A DNA stretch of 13,032 nucleotides from assembly GCA_003170035.1 (NCBI GenBank), contig PMZX01000030.1, positions 1 to 13,032 of the forward strand. Reading direction: 5' to 3'. Positions 1-7,101 of this stretch are shown here, in pieces. This DNA is from Myxococcales bacterium. GTDB taxonomy: Bacteria; Myxococcota_A; Polyangia; Fen-1088. Within the stretch, counting starts at the first letter, position 1. Each line of letters starts with the position of its first letter. A model generated the notes under the pieces. That model saw only the letters and a list, made by a program, of their open reading frames with translations, did not search any database and was not told where the DNA came from. Both the position numbers and the translations under genes were made by a program.

Positions 1-3000
1 ACGATATCGAAGACGCCGCGGCGGCCGGCCAGGCGAATGACCTCGTCCACCGACTTGATGGGATCCAGGCTCGGCTCGCCCACCTCGCGCTTGACCAAGC
101 GGACCACGTTCTTCTCCACCATGCGGGCGCGGAAGACATGGGGCACCGGATCGATGAAGGAGTCGCCGCGCAGGATGCGTTCCACGTTGCCGTCGTCGAA
201 GACGTGTTGCTTCTGCCCGGGCAGGCCCAAGGCCGCGCCTGACACGACGATCGATCCCGCACGAGCTTCCGGCAGCGCGGGCGGGCCGCCGCGACGGCCG
301 CCGTACATCGCCATGCCCTCGTCGAGAAAGCGGGCAAACAATCTTCCCAGCCCGTCGTAGTCGGGCTGGCCTGCGGAGGTGCGAATCGGGCTCTCACTCA
401 TGGTCTGGGTTGCTCCGTGGGAAGAAGTCGTGCTCAAGTTTGCCGGTGCGGCCGGGGCCAAAGCAGCAGCGATCTCAGGGTCGGGCTGCGTCCCGGCAAG
501 AGCGGCCACAAGATCCTTGGGGCGGGGGATGCCTGCGGCATAGAAGGCGCACATGGCATCGTGGAACGAACGAACGCCGCCGCGCTTGGGATGGTTGGTG
601 GAAAAGCAGATGACGTCGTCCTTGTCTTCGAGAATGCTTTCGGCCAGGGCCATAAGCGCACGCTTGGGCCCGACCTCGACGAAGATACGCGCCCCCTCCC
701 GGTAGCAGGTCTCGACGCCCTTGACGAACTGGACCGAGGACGCCATCTGGTTGGCCAGGCGCCGCCGGATGGTGTCCATGTCGTGGGTCGGGTAGAGATC
801 ACCGTCGATGTTGCCGACCAGGGGAATGCGTGGGAAGGCGATCTCCATCTCACAGATGGTGCGGTAGAGCGCATCGGATGCCGGCGCCACCACCTTGCTG
901 TGAAAGGCATGAGAGACCGGGATGAGCTGCGCGGTCATACCCAGTTTGTTGAAGTAGTCGACCGCGCGGTCCACTGCATCGCTGGCGCCTGCGATCACGG
1001 TCTGCTTGCGACTGTTGATGTTGGCGGGCGTGAGGTAGCCGCCGATCTCGGGCAGCCGACGCACGATTTCGTCGGCGGGCCCGGCTACCGAGGCCATCTT
1101 GCCCTTGTCGCCAATTGACACCGAGGCCATGGCCCGCGCCCGCGCGCTCACCGCCACCAGGGCCTCGGGGAAGGTGACCATCCCGGCCCCCACGGCCGCC
1201 GCCCACTCGCCCAGGCTGTGCCCCATCACGACGTCGGGCTTGACCCCGTGCTTGTCGAGCAGGCGCATGATGGCGATGTCGCTGGCCACCATCGCTGGCT
1301 GGCAGATGGTGGTGTCCTTGAGCGCCTCCTCGGCTGCCTGCATGGCGGCCGCATCGGCCTCGTTCTTGTAGACGTAGTCCGTCAGCGGCTGACCCAGAAT
1401 GGGGCCCATCACGCGATCGGCCTCGGCGAAAGTCTCGCGCACGATTGGGTCCGGCACATCGGCCAGCATGTTCACGTACTGCGAGCCCTGGCCCGGGAAC
1501 AAGAAGGCCACCTTGCCCGCCGGCCCACGCCGGAAATGGATGCCCTTACTCTGTAGCACGCGCCATTTCTTAGGCTCGTTCTGGTCGAGGGCCGCCAGGG
1601 CGGTCTCGCACTTCTTTGCCAGATCGGCCGCATCCTCGAAGGCGATCACCAGACGTGCCGGCGCGGCCAGGAAGTCCGGCCCCGGCGGCTGTCGGCCCGG
1701 CGTCTGGCCTGCCTTGGCCCCGGCCAGCGCCTGGGCGAGGGCTGCGCGCACGGCCCCGGCATCAGCTCCGCCCACGGCCAGCATGTTGCCCAGCATGGAC
1801 GGACGGGTATCCCTGGCCGGCGCGACCTCGGACGAGCCACCAGCAAAGGAAGCGGGTACCTGCACCGCTGGTTCACGCCGGGTCAGCATGCCCGGCACGT
1901 ACTCTTCCACCACCACGTGGAAATTGGTGCCGCCAAAGCCGAACGCCGACAGGCCGCAGCGCCGCGGACCGAACGACGGCTTCTCCCACGGTTGGGCCTT
2001 GGTGTTCACAAACAGGGGCGTCTTGTCCCAGGAAATATTGGGATTCGGCTGATTGAAATTGATCGAAGGCGGGAGGATCTTGTGGTGACAGGCGAGCACG
2101 GCCTTGAGCAGCCCCGCGGCGCCCGCTGCGCTTTTCAGGTGACCGATCTGCGACTTGATCGAGCCAAGCGCGATGCGATGCTTGATGGGCGAGCCTTCGG
2201 AGAGCAACTTGGTCGCGGTCTCCATTTCGGCCACATCCCCGGCCCGGGTCGAGGTGCCATGGCCTTCGAGGAGCGTCATGGTCGCGGGGTCCAGCCCGGC
2301 GCGCTCCCAGGCGCGTCGCAAGGCCAGGATCTGCCCGATGGGATTGGGGGCCGTGATGCTCTTGCCCTTGCCGTCGCTGGAACCACCCACGCCGCGAACC
2401 ACCGCGTAGATGCGATCGCCCGCCTTCTCCGCGTCCTCCAGGCGCTTGCACACGAAGAAGGCACCACCCTCGCCCATGACAAAACCGTTGGCGTCCTTGT
2501 CATAGGGTCGCGAGCCGTCGGGAGAGAGCGCCCCGATCTTGCAGAACTTGACGAAGGTGGTGGCGCCCATGTTGCGGTCCATGGCGCCCGTGACCACCAC
2601 GTCGTAGTGGTGATCGACCAGGCCGTCGGCCGCTGCCTGCAGGGCGGCCAGCGACGAAGCGCACGCTGCGTCGGTGGTGAAGTTCGGCCCGCGCAGGTTG
2701 AGCACGGCGGCCACCCGGCCGGAGGTGATGTTGGTCAGTTCGCCGGGCATGGTGTCTTCGGTGCAGTCGGGAAAACGCCGGCTCACTGATTCCCGCAGCT
2801 GTGCGACAAAGGCCGCGCGCTCGGCCTGGGGAAGCGACTGGAAGACCTGGGTGTCGGAGATGGCGTGCACGTACTCGGGCATCGAGAGGCGCAAGCAAGT
2901 CAGGTAGTGCAACTCGCCACCCATGGCATTGCCCAGGATCACGCCGGTCGATTCGGTGTCGAGTGGCCGGTCGGGATGGCCCGCGTCGCGCAGCGCCTCG

Positions 3001-3317
3001 GATGCGCAGAGCAGAGCCCACTTCTGGCCGTCATCCATGGCTGCCGATACCGTGGGCGGAATTCGATACTTGGTGGGCTCGAAGGACACGCCGCGCACCC
3101 AGCCGCCAATCTTCGAATATGTCTTGCCGGGCGCCTTTGGATCGGTGTCGTAGTAGTCGGCCGAGTCCCAGCGATCCAGCGTGACCTCGCTGATGGAATC
3201 CCGGCCGGTCACGACGTTCTGCCAGAAGGCCTTGGCATCGAGCGCATCGGGCAGTATGGCCCCCACGCCGATGATGGCGACGGCTCTCTCGGCCGGATCC
3301 CGTGTCGAACGACTCAT
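1..3317 (-). CDS. Iterative type I polyketide/lipid synthase, KS-AT-(KS-like), 3' end cut by the window
   Basis: The 1105 residues seen make up a multidomain acyl-chain synthase that would condense malonyl units onto an acyl chain in the cytosol. The ketosynthase spans about residues 13-480. It opens with IIGVGAILPDA and has the nucleophile Cys219 in DAACASS, His353 in EGHGTST and His393 in QIGHLKS. The acyltransferase (about 605-900) has GQGSQ at 609-613, nucleophile Ser701 in GHSLGEW and His806 in HAFH, a motif associated with malonyl-CoA choice. A low-complexity Ala/Ser/Thr linker follows. From about residue 1000 a new segment starts (VVSGAALGLPG, then NVERILRGDSFID) that resembles the N-terminus of a second KS. 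The reading frame is still open at base 1. The ATG is supported by a GGGAGGAAG Shine-Dalgarno sequence. The KS style resembles PfaA-like polyunsaturated fatty acid synthases and related lipid PKSs, but the carrier repeats that follow the AT in PfaA are absent here. The product is unknown. The KS and AT calls are firm; the KS-like call is inference. Confidence 0.93.
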   Translation of the reverse strand, partial: MSRSTRDPAERAVAIIGVGAILPDALDAKAFWQNVVTGRDSISEVTLDRWDSADYYDTDPKAPGKTYSKIGGWVRGVSFEPTKYRIPPTVSAAMDDGQKWALLCASEALRDAGHPDRPLDTESTGVILGNAMGGELHYLTCLRLSMPEYVHAISDTQVFQSLPQAERAAFVAQLRESVSRRFPDCTEDTMPGELTNITSGRVAAVLNLRGPNFTTDAACASSLAALQAAADGLVDHHYDVVVTGAMDRNMGATTFVKFCKIGALSPDGSRPYDKDANGFVMGEGGAFFVCKRLEDAEKAGDRIYAVVRGVGGSSDGKGKSITAPNPIGQILALRRAWERAGLDPATMTLLEGHGTSTRAGDVAEMETATKLLSEGSPIKHRIALGSIKSQIGHLKSAAGAAGLLKAVLACHHKILPPSINFNQPNPNISWDKTPLFVNTKAQPWEKPSFGPRRCGLSAFGFGGTNFHVVVEEYVPGMLTRREPAVQVPASFAGGSSEVAPARDTRPSMLGNMLAVGGADAGAVRAALAQALAGAKAGQTPGRQPPGPDFLAAPARLVIAFEDAADLAKKCETALAALDQNEPKKWRVLQSKGIHFRRGPAGKVAFLFPGQGSQYVNMLADVPDPIVRETFAEADRVMGPILGQPLTDYVYKNEADAAAMQAAEEALKDTTICQPAMVASDIAIMRLLDKHGVKPDVVMGHSLGEWAAAVGAGMVTFPEALVAVSARARAMASVSIGDKGKMASVAGPADEIVRRLPEIGGYLTPANINSRKQTVIAGASDAVDRAVDYFNKLGMTAQLIPVSHAFHSKVVAPASDALYRTICEMEIAFPRIPLVGNIDGDLYPTHDMDTIRRRLANQMASSVQFVKGVETCYREGARIFVEVGPKRALMALAESILEDKDDVICFSTNHPKRGGVRSFHDAMCAFYAAGIPRPKDLVAALAGTQPDPEIAAALAPAAPANLSTTSSHGATQTMSESPIRTSAGQPDYDGLGRLFARFLDEGMAMYGGRRGGPPALPEARAGSIVVSGAALGLPGQKQHVFDDGNVERILRGDSFIDPVPHVFRARMVEKNVVRLVKREVGEPSLDPIKSVDEVIRLAGRRGVFDI

Positions 3318-3323
3318 CTTCAA

Positions 3324-3332
3324 CTTCCTCCC
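3324..3332 (-). promoter_or_regulatory. Ribosome binding site of the KS-AT synthase
   Basis: The minus strand reads GGGAGGAAG six bases before the ATG at 3317. It is a near-perfect Shine-Dalgarno match at good spacing and fixes the synthase start. Confidence 0.75.
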
Positions 3333-3348
3333 AGATATCGAAAAGCGG

Positions 3349-3378
3349 AAAACCGGGTGCCCCGCGGCTCTCCCCGGT
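3349..3378 (-). terminator. Weak terminator-like hairpin between acyl-CoA dehydrogenase and synthase
   Basis: On the minus strand ACCGGG (3378-3373) pairs with CCCGGT (3357-3352). The 15-base loop can form a small inner GCC/GGC stem, and TTT follows directly after the stem. It lies 49 bp after the dehydrogenase stop and 35 bp before the synthase start. The stem is short and the T tract is minimal, so it may only attenuate read-through or have no function. Confidence 0.3.
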
Positions 3379-3426
3379 ATCCGAATCAAGCGAATGGTTG
3401 CGTGCTTCTAATCTCTTGCTGCCCGG

Positions 3427-5088
3427 CTAGGCATGAGCAGCGTCTTGCTCCACCAAGGCCTTGGCCACCACGTCCATATCGGCCATCAGGCCCTTGGCGC
3501 AAGCCGTGATGGCACTGGACCGCAGGGCGCGCTCGAAGTCGGCAATGCCCGCATCATCCACCGCATCCATACCGCGCACCAGACGAACCGCCAGGCCCAG
3601 CACGTCAAGCGCCGCCTCGCGCGCGCAGATGCGCGACATGGCCTTGATGGCCGACGGCGCGAAGAAGGCCTGGTACTTGGGCGCGCTCCGACCCGCAGCG
3701 TAGCGAGCGAAATTGGCCGCAATCTCCGCCCGCGTCATCAGCTCGCCCAGTTCGAAGAGCACATGCTGATTGCGCGTCAGACGGGCGATGCGGCAGCGCT
3801 CAGCCGTCTCCTGAACGACGTTCACCGCCAAGGCCGCCGCATCAGCCCCGACGTTTGGGTCCTCGCGGTGCAACGCCTCGAGCGAGGCGGCAATCTTCTT
3901 GTAGTACTGCCCATGGTCTTGCAGGTGCAACCGCCAGCGATCCCGCGACACCGTCCACTGCATGATCTCGCTGGTGCCTTCGTAGATGGTGGTGATGCGC
4001 ACGTCGCGCCGGATCTTCTCGACCTCGTACTCCCTGATGTAGCCATAGCCGCCGTGCGCCTGGATGGCAGCGTCGGCCGCGGCGTTGCCCGCCTCGGTGG
4101 CATAGAGTTTGACGATCGCGCCCTCGGTCTGCAACTCGGGCTCGCCCTGGTCCAGCCGATGGGCCGTCTCTTCGATGAGGGCGCGGGCCGCCTCCAGTCG
4201 GACCACGTGGGGAACGATCAACTTGTCCATGTAGCCCTGTTTCTCGGCCAGGGGCGACCCCGCCTGCACGCGCTCGCGCGCGTAGCGGATGGCCCTCAAC
4301 ATGGCCGCCACGCCGCCGCCCAGGCCAAAGGCTGCCACCATGAGGCGGGTGAAGCCGAACACGGATTGGGCGTGAATCAGTCCCTTGCCCTCCACGCCGC
4401 CCAGCAGGCTCTGCTTGGGAACGTACACGTCCTCAAAAGTGACCGGCGAGGTGTTGGACGAGCGGATGCCCAGCTTGTTCTCGTGCTTGCCGGGAATCAA
4501 GCCTGGGGTTCCCTGCTCCACGGCGAAGAAGGTGGGTCCCTCGGGCGCCATGGCCAGTACCGTGTAGAGCTGCGCGTAGCCGCCGTTGGAAATGAACTGC
4601 TTGGCGCCGTTGATCTTGTAGCCCTTGATCTCGCCGTTCTCCATCACACGCTCGGCGCGGGTACGAATGGCCGACAGCTCGCTGCCCGCCAGGGGTTCGG
4701 TCACGGCGTAGGCGACAATCAGCCCTTCGTCGGCAATTCGGCGCAGCCAGTAGGTCCGCTGCTCCTCCGTGGCACCGACCACGATGGGATCGGTTCCCAG
4801 GAAGATGGCCAGGAAGGCGGTGGCGACGCCCAGGTCCAGCTTGGCCATCTCCTCCGAGACTCGGTAGACGTCGTAGGCGTTGCCGCCCAGACCGCCCAAC
4901 TCTTCGGGGATGAACAAGAGGTGCAGGCCGATATCGGGTCCCAGCAACTCGCGGATCAGGTCCAGCGGAAAGAGGTCCTTCTCATCGAGGTCCAACCTGA
5001 CCTTGAGTGGTAGCTTCTGCTTGCCAAACGAGGTCAGCGTGTCGATCAGGGTCTGGAGTGAGTCTTTGTCGAGGCCTGGGTTCTTCAT
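3427..5088 (-). CDS. Acyl-CoA dehydrogenase, VLCAD-like (553 aa)
   Basis: This is an FAD-dependent enzyme that introduces an alpha-beta double bond into acyl-CoA and passes electrons to ETF. The first family signature is AVTEPLAGSEL, with Glu131 in its TEP; the usual GSD is GSE here. The second signature region holds QAHGGYGY and YEGTSEI, whose Glu370 is at the catalytic base position. The length is 553 residues, against about 380 for short- and medium-chain enzymes. A C-terminal helical extension (about 410-553) is as in VLCAD/ACAD9-type enzymes. I chose the ATG at 5088: the upstream TTG at 5169 would add 27 residues (MCQHRSLSAG...) unlike the family, and AGGAAAG lies about 10 bases before 5088. 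The synthase gene follows 109 bp downstream on the same strand, so a shared acyl-chain pathway is plausible, either in degradation or in making an unsaturated precursor. The substrate cannot be read from the sequence. Confidence 0.93.
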   Translation of the reverse strand: MKNPGLDKDSLQTLIDTLTSFGKQKLPLKVRLDLDEKDLFPLDLIRELLGPDIGLHLLFIPEELGGLGGNAYDVYRVSEEMAKLDLGVATAFLAIFLGTDPIVVGATEEQRTYWLRRIADEGLIVAYAVTEPLAGSELSAIRTRAERVMENGEIKGYKINGAKQFISNGGYAQLYTVLAMAPEGPTFFAVEQGTPGLIPGKHENKLGIRSSNTSPVTFEDVYVPKQSLLGGVEGKGLIHAQSVFGFTRLMVAAFGLGGGVAAMLRAIRYARERVQAGSPLAEKQGYMDKLIVPHVVRLEAARALIEETAHRLDQGEPELQTEGAIVKLYATEAGNAAADAAIQAHGGYGYIREYEVEKIRRDVRITTIYEGTSEIMQWTVSRDRWRLHLQDHGQYYKKIAASLEALHREDPNVGADAAALAVNVVQETAERCRIARLTRNQHVLFELGELMTRAEIAANFARYAAGRSAPKYQAFFAPSAIKAMSRICAREAALDVLGLAVRLVRGMDAVDDAGIADFERALRSSAITACAKGLMADMDVVAKALVEQDAAHA

Positions 5089-5228
5089 CAGACTTGTGCT
5101 TTCCTGGGGCCAAGTGAATCGGTGGGAAAAGGGGGATACCCCGGCTGAAAGGCTCCGATGCTGGCACAAGCCGGGCCAAAATCAAAACCAGACGTCAGGA
5201 CAGGTGCCTCATAACTAGAAATGCACAT
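5088..5228 (-). CDS. Candidate 46-aa upstream ORF overlapping the acyl-CoA dehydrogenase start
   Basis: The ATG at 5228 follows AGGAGG (5236-5231) by only two bases, which is shorter than ideal. The 46-codon frame ends at TGA (5090-5088), whose last base is the first base of the dehydrogenase ATG (TGATG). This junction is typical of translational coupling. The peptide starts MCISSYEAPV, is rich in Pro, Gly and Phe, has no signal peptide or known motif, and ends PRKAQV. Third codon positions are less GC-biased than in neighbouring genes, which argues against a conserved protein. If it is real, a leader or coupling peptide fits better than an enzyme. It could be chance. Confidence 0.3.
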   Translation of the reverse strand: MCISSYEAPVLTSGFDFGPACASIGAFQPGYPPFPTDSLGPRKAQV

Positions 5229-5569
5229 ATCCTCCTGTAATCATTTAGCTATCCTCGACGCTCCATGACGCGAAAACGCGCAAGAAACACCCCTATGTGC
5301 GTTGTCGCCTACACGCCCAAGTCGATGGATCGGTGCTGGGTGCGACCCCTGACACGCACCCCTGCGGCCCCCGGTACGCACGGAGGGGAGGCCGCCACGG
5401 GCTCTCTATGCCGTCCCCTTGTATCTTGCGGGGGACTGGCTCGCTCTCGCTCGCAGCCCCCCGTCCCCCCCTAGCTCCGCCCGGCAAGGCTTGGCTGCGT
5501 TCGCCCCAGGTCTCGGCCAAAGAGCTGTCTAGACGAACTCACTCAGGCAGCTGGCAGCCCCAAGGTCCA
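5229..5569. other. 341-bp non-coding stretch with GC-rich hairpins
   Basis: I see no convincing gene here. The ORFs through it are Arg- or Leu-rich shadows without ribosome binding sites. It contains a cluster of C and G runs at 5413-5469, annotated separately. An AT-richer patch near 5225-5260 could hold the promoter of the acyl-CoA dehydrogenase, but no clear -35/-10 pair stands out. Confidence 0.5.
5413..5469 (-). repeat. Competing inverted repeats (alternative hairpins)
   Basis: GGGGGAC at 5430-5436 can pair with GTCCCCC at 5463-5469, and its last six bases can instead pair with GTCCCC at 5413-5418, so the two stems exclude each other. The larger loop holds a run of short CTCGCT-like units. 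On the minus strand the element lies after the Cys-rich gene and before the acyl-CoA dehydrogenase gene. No T tract follows. It could be a 3' end structure, an attenuator or a dispersed intergenic repeat. Confidence 0.45.
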
Positions 5570-5971
5570 CTATTTCCACCGGCCTTCGCCGCCTTCGGCC
5601 TTCTTCTTGGCTTCTTCGGCAGCTTTCTCCTTCTGCTTCTTCGCTTGGGCCGCCTTGGCCGCCGCTTGCCCCTTCTTGTCGTTCGCCTGGATCCTCTTCA
5701 ACGCAGCCGCGGCGTCTTGTTCTTGTTTCTTTTGCCGCTGTGCCTCGCAGCCCGCCGGCTCACAGTCGCCTTCGCACTCGCATTTCAACTTCTTCCCCTT
5801 GTTGCAGTGGCACTGTTCCTGGGCGTCGCGATAGCAGCCGCACTCATTGAGGGGCGTTGCGGCCGGCGGAGGCTCCGCTTCCGCCTTTGCGGCCTTCTCC
5901 TTGGCAAAACCTGAACCTGGCGCCCAGACTAGAAGGCTGAATACTGCGACGATCGAGGGTGTGATCCGCAT
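5570..5971 (-). CDS. Secreted Cys-rich protein with CxC repeats and Lys/Ala-rich tail (133 aa)
   Basis: I do not recognise the family. The protein begins with a likely signal peptide (MRITPSIVAVFSLLVWAPG, cleavage near GFA-KEK, residue 23). A Cys-rich core follows with cysteines at 44/46, 54/56, 64/66, 70 and 75. These form three CxC pairs spaced exactly ten residues apart, then two single Cys. The tail (about 77-128) is rich in Lys, Ala, Gln and Glu and should form a charged helix or coiled coil, ending GRWK. Eight Cys in 32 residues suggest metal binding or a disulfide-knotted domain, probably outside the cytoplasm. The ATG at 5971 has an AAGGAG site seven bases upstream; starting at 6067 would add a 32-residue N-terminus that masks the signal peptide. 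It is divergent from a small membrane protein gene. Function is unknown; secretion and metal binding are inferences. Confidence 0.8.
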   Translation of the reverse strand: MRITPSIVAVFSLLVWAPGSGFAKEKAAKAEAEPPPAATPLNECGCYRDAQEQCHCNKGKKLKCECEGDCEPAGCEAQRQKKQEQDAAAALKRIQANDKKGQAAAKAAQAKKQKEKAAEEAKKKAEGGEGRWK

Positions 5972-5977
5972 GGCATT

Positions 5978-5983
5978 CTCCTT
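5978..5983 (-). promoter_or_regulatory. Ribosome binding site of the Cys-rich protein
   Basis: AAGGAG on the minus strand lies six to seven bases before the ATG at 5971. It decides for this start over the upstream in-frame ATG at 6067. Confidence 0.7.
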
Positions 5984-5992
5984 TTGCCAGGC

Positions 5993-6020
5993 ATTATCAC
6001 GTGAGGCGCAGGCGGTGCAA
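5993..6020 (-). promoter_or_regulatory. Candidate sigma70-like promoter of the Cys-rich protein
   Basis: The minus strand has TTGCAC (6020-6015), a 16-base spacer, then GATAAT (5998-5993). The -10 box differs from TATAAT at one position; the -35 box is weaker. Transcription would start shortly before the AAGGAG site, giving a short leader. This is read from consensus only. Confidence 0.4.
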
Positions 6021-6070
6021 CCGTGTAGCGGCCTTGCGACCCGCCTGCATCCATGATTGAAACACACGAC

Positions 6071-6077
6071 GGAGGAA
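6071..6077 (+). promoter_or_regulatory. Ribosome binding site of the 64-aa membrane protein
   Basis: GGAGGAA lies a few bases before the ATG at 6082. This strong site is the main reason to accept this small gene as real. Confidence 0.7.
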
Positions 6078-6081
6078 GTCG

Positions 6082-6276
6082 ATGGTTACAAGCCTGACGA
6101 CCCGGGACCGGAACGAAGCGCGGAAGAAGGGATTGATGGCGGTCGGCGCCTGGGGTGGCGCGGGGTTTCTTGTCCTGGCGCACTGGCCCATCCTCGGCAT
6201 AGTTGCTGCTGGGGGCGCGGGGTACTTGACTTATAAGTGGTTTATGTATCGCGCCAAACGCGGCATGCGATTCTGA
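6082..6276 (+). CDS. Small two-helix membrane protein (64 aa)
   Basis: A charged N-terminus (MVTSLTTRDRNEARKKG) is followed by two hydrophobic stretches, about residues 17-34 and 37-54, separated by a short His-Trp-Pro turn. The end is basic (YRAKRGMRF). The positive ends suggest a hairpin in the inner membrane with both termini in the cytoplasm. A strong GGAGG site precedes the ATG and the frame ends in TGA. It is divergent from the Cys-rich secreted protein across 110 bp and convergent with the lipoprotein gene to its right. I do not recognise a named family, and no catalytic residues are apparent. Confidence 0.78.
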   Translation: MVTSLTTRDRNEARKKGLMAVGAWGGAGFLVLAHWPILGIVAAGGAGYLTYKWFMYRAKRGMRF

Positions 6277-6336
6277 GTCGGCGCAGGCCGCAAGCTGTGG
6301 GCTGTGAGGCCGCATCCCCCGGGGCCGCGCTAGAGG

Positions 6337-6981
6337 CTACGGCTCGATGTAGAGCGGGGGTCCCGAACGTTCCTTGGACTCGCCAGACGGGGATGCGACT
6401 TGGCCGCGGCCCACTTGGTGGAACGTCAGAGGCAAGTCCACATGCACACCGTTTCCTTCGAACCGTGGAAACTTCATGTTCTGCACGAGGTTGCGAACGC
6501 AACGTTCGGCGTCAGCGGGCGCTCCGCTGACGCGAACAAGGCTGGCTCGTCCCGCCGGATCAGCCTCGAACGACACGGCCACCATTGGGTTCTCAGCGGA
6601 GGGTGAAAAGCAGGTTGCCAGCGACCCCATCGTGCCTTGGATCGCTGAGTTCAGCGCATCACGACTGAGTCCATTCGGATTCCCGTTGAGTGTGCCCGCG
6701 CCCCCGGGAGTAGCGGCCGGATTCACGGCAGCGACCGGCCCTGGATCGTCTATCCGGATCTCACTCGACAGGTCGCCCGCGCCGAAGCTCTGCAGCTTGC
6801 GCGAGCCCGAAGGTCGCCCGGATTTGTACACCCTCTCTGCTGGCGGCACCCCGTCGAGAAGAGGCGGCGGCTTCCCCTTGCCAATGCCCAAAGCTTCACA
6901 GCCCGTGCTCGACAATTCCCAAACGACCATCAGGCCGAGCGCGACTGGCTTTCCTGCCAAGCTTTGCAGCGACCGAATCAT
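6337..6981 (-). CDS. Putative lipoprotein with AgmX/PglI-like C-terminal domain (214 aa)
   Basis: The N-terminus has a hydrophobic stretch ending in a lipobox-like SSTGC (Cys28), so an acylated envelope protein is likely, although the -3 Ser and a nearby Glu weaken the motif. A flexible Pro/Gly-rich region (about 35-100) follows. The folded domain (about 105-188) contains TCF with Cys124, VAVSFEADPAGRASLVRVSG, ERCV with Cys161, KFPRFEG and LPLTFH. This is the pattern of the Cys-paired tail domain first noted in the myxobacterial gliding proteins AgmX and PglI. The start is uncertain: the ATG at 6981 has AGGAG only one base before it, while an ATG at 7011 would add 10 residues but lacks a clear site. 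A much longer upstream reading frame to 8079 is antisense to the kinase gene and was dropped. A role in the cell envelope is inferred. Confidence 0.78.
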   Translation of the reverse strand: MIRSLQSLAGKPVALGLMVVWELSSTGCEALGIGKGKPPPLLDGVPPAERVYKSGRPSGSRKLQSFGAGDLSSEIRIDDPGPVAAVNPAATPGGAGTLNGNPNGLSRDALNSAIQGTMGSLATCFSPSAENPMVAVSFEADPAGRASLVRVSGAPADAERCVRNLVQNMKFPRFEGNGVHVDLPLTFHQVGRGQVASPSGESKERSGPPLYIEP

Positions 6982-7101
6982 TCTCCTATTGTATCGGAAG
7001 CTCGTGCGCATGGCTTGACCAGGAACAAGTGCTGCCGCGCGTCGCCACGTGGGCCAATGTGTCGAGCTGGAACCGTCGAGTCGGTGTAGTGTCTTCCATC
7101 G

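Noticed and set aside
417..1118. 233-codon plus-strand frame
   Set aside because: It is antisense to the acyltransferase domain of the synthase, whose motifs and frame are clear.
3433..5013. 526-codon open frame on the plus strand
   Set aside because: It is exactly antisense to the acyl-CoA dehydrogenase, has no ribosome site and no recognisable motif. Such frames are common opposite GC-rich genes.
5297..5914. Leu/Phe-rich 205-codon plus-strand frame that looks like a membrane protein
   Set aside because: The hydrophobic run is the complement of the Lys/Ala/Glu-rich tail of the Cys-rich gene. The minus-strand gene has a signal peptide and a good ribosome site, and this frame has neither.
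5997..6004. TCACGTGA palindrome, with a similar CCACGTGG at 7045-7052, both in divergent intergenic regions
   Set aside because: CCACGTGG also occurs inside the synthase (near 1914) and the acyl-CoA dehydrogenase (near 4203), so the motif is not specific to promoters here.
6277..6336. Possible bidirectional terminator between the 64-aa gene and the lipoprotein gene
   Set aside because: The region has GGCCGC repeats and a CCCCGGGG palindrome, but they are direct or loopless and no T tract follows on either strand.
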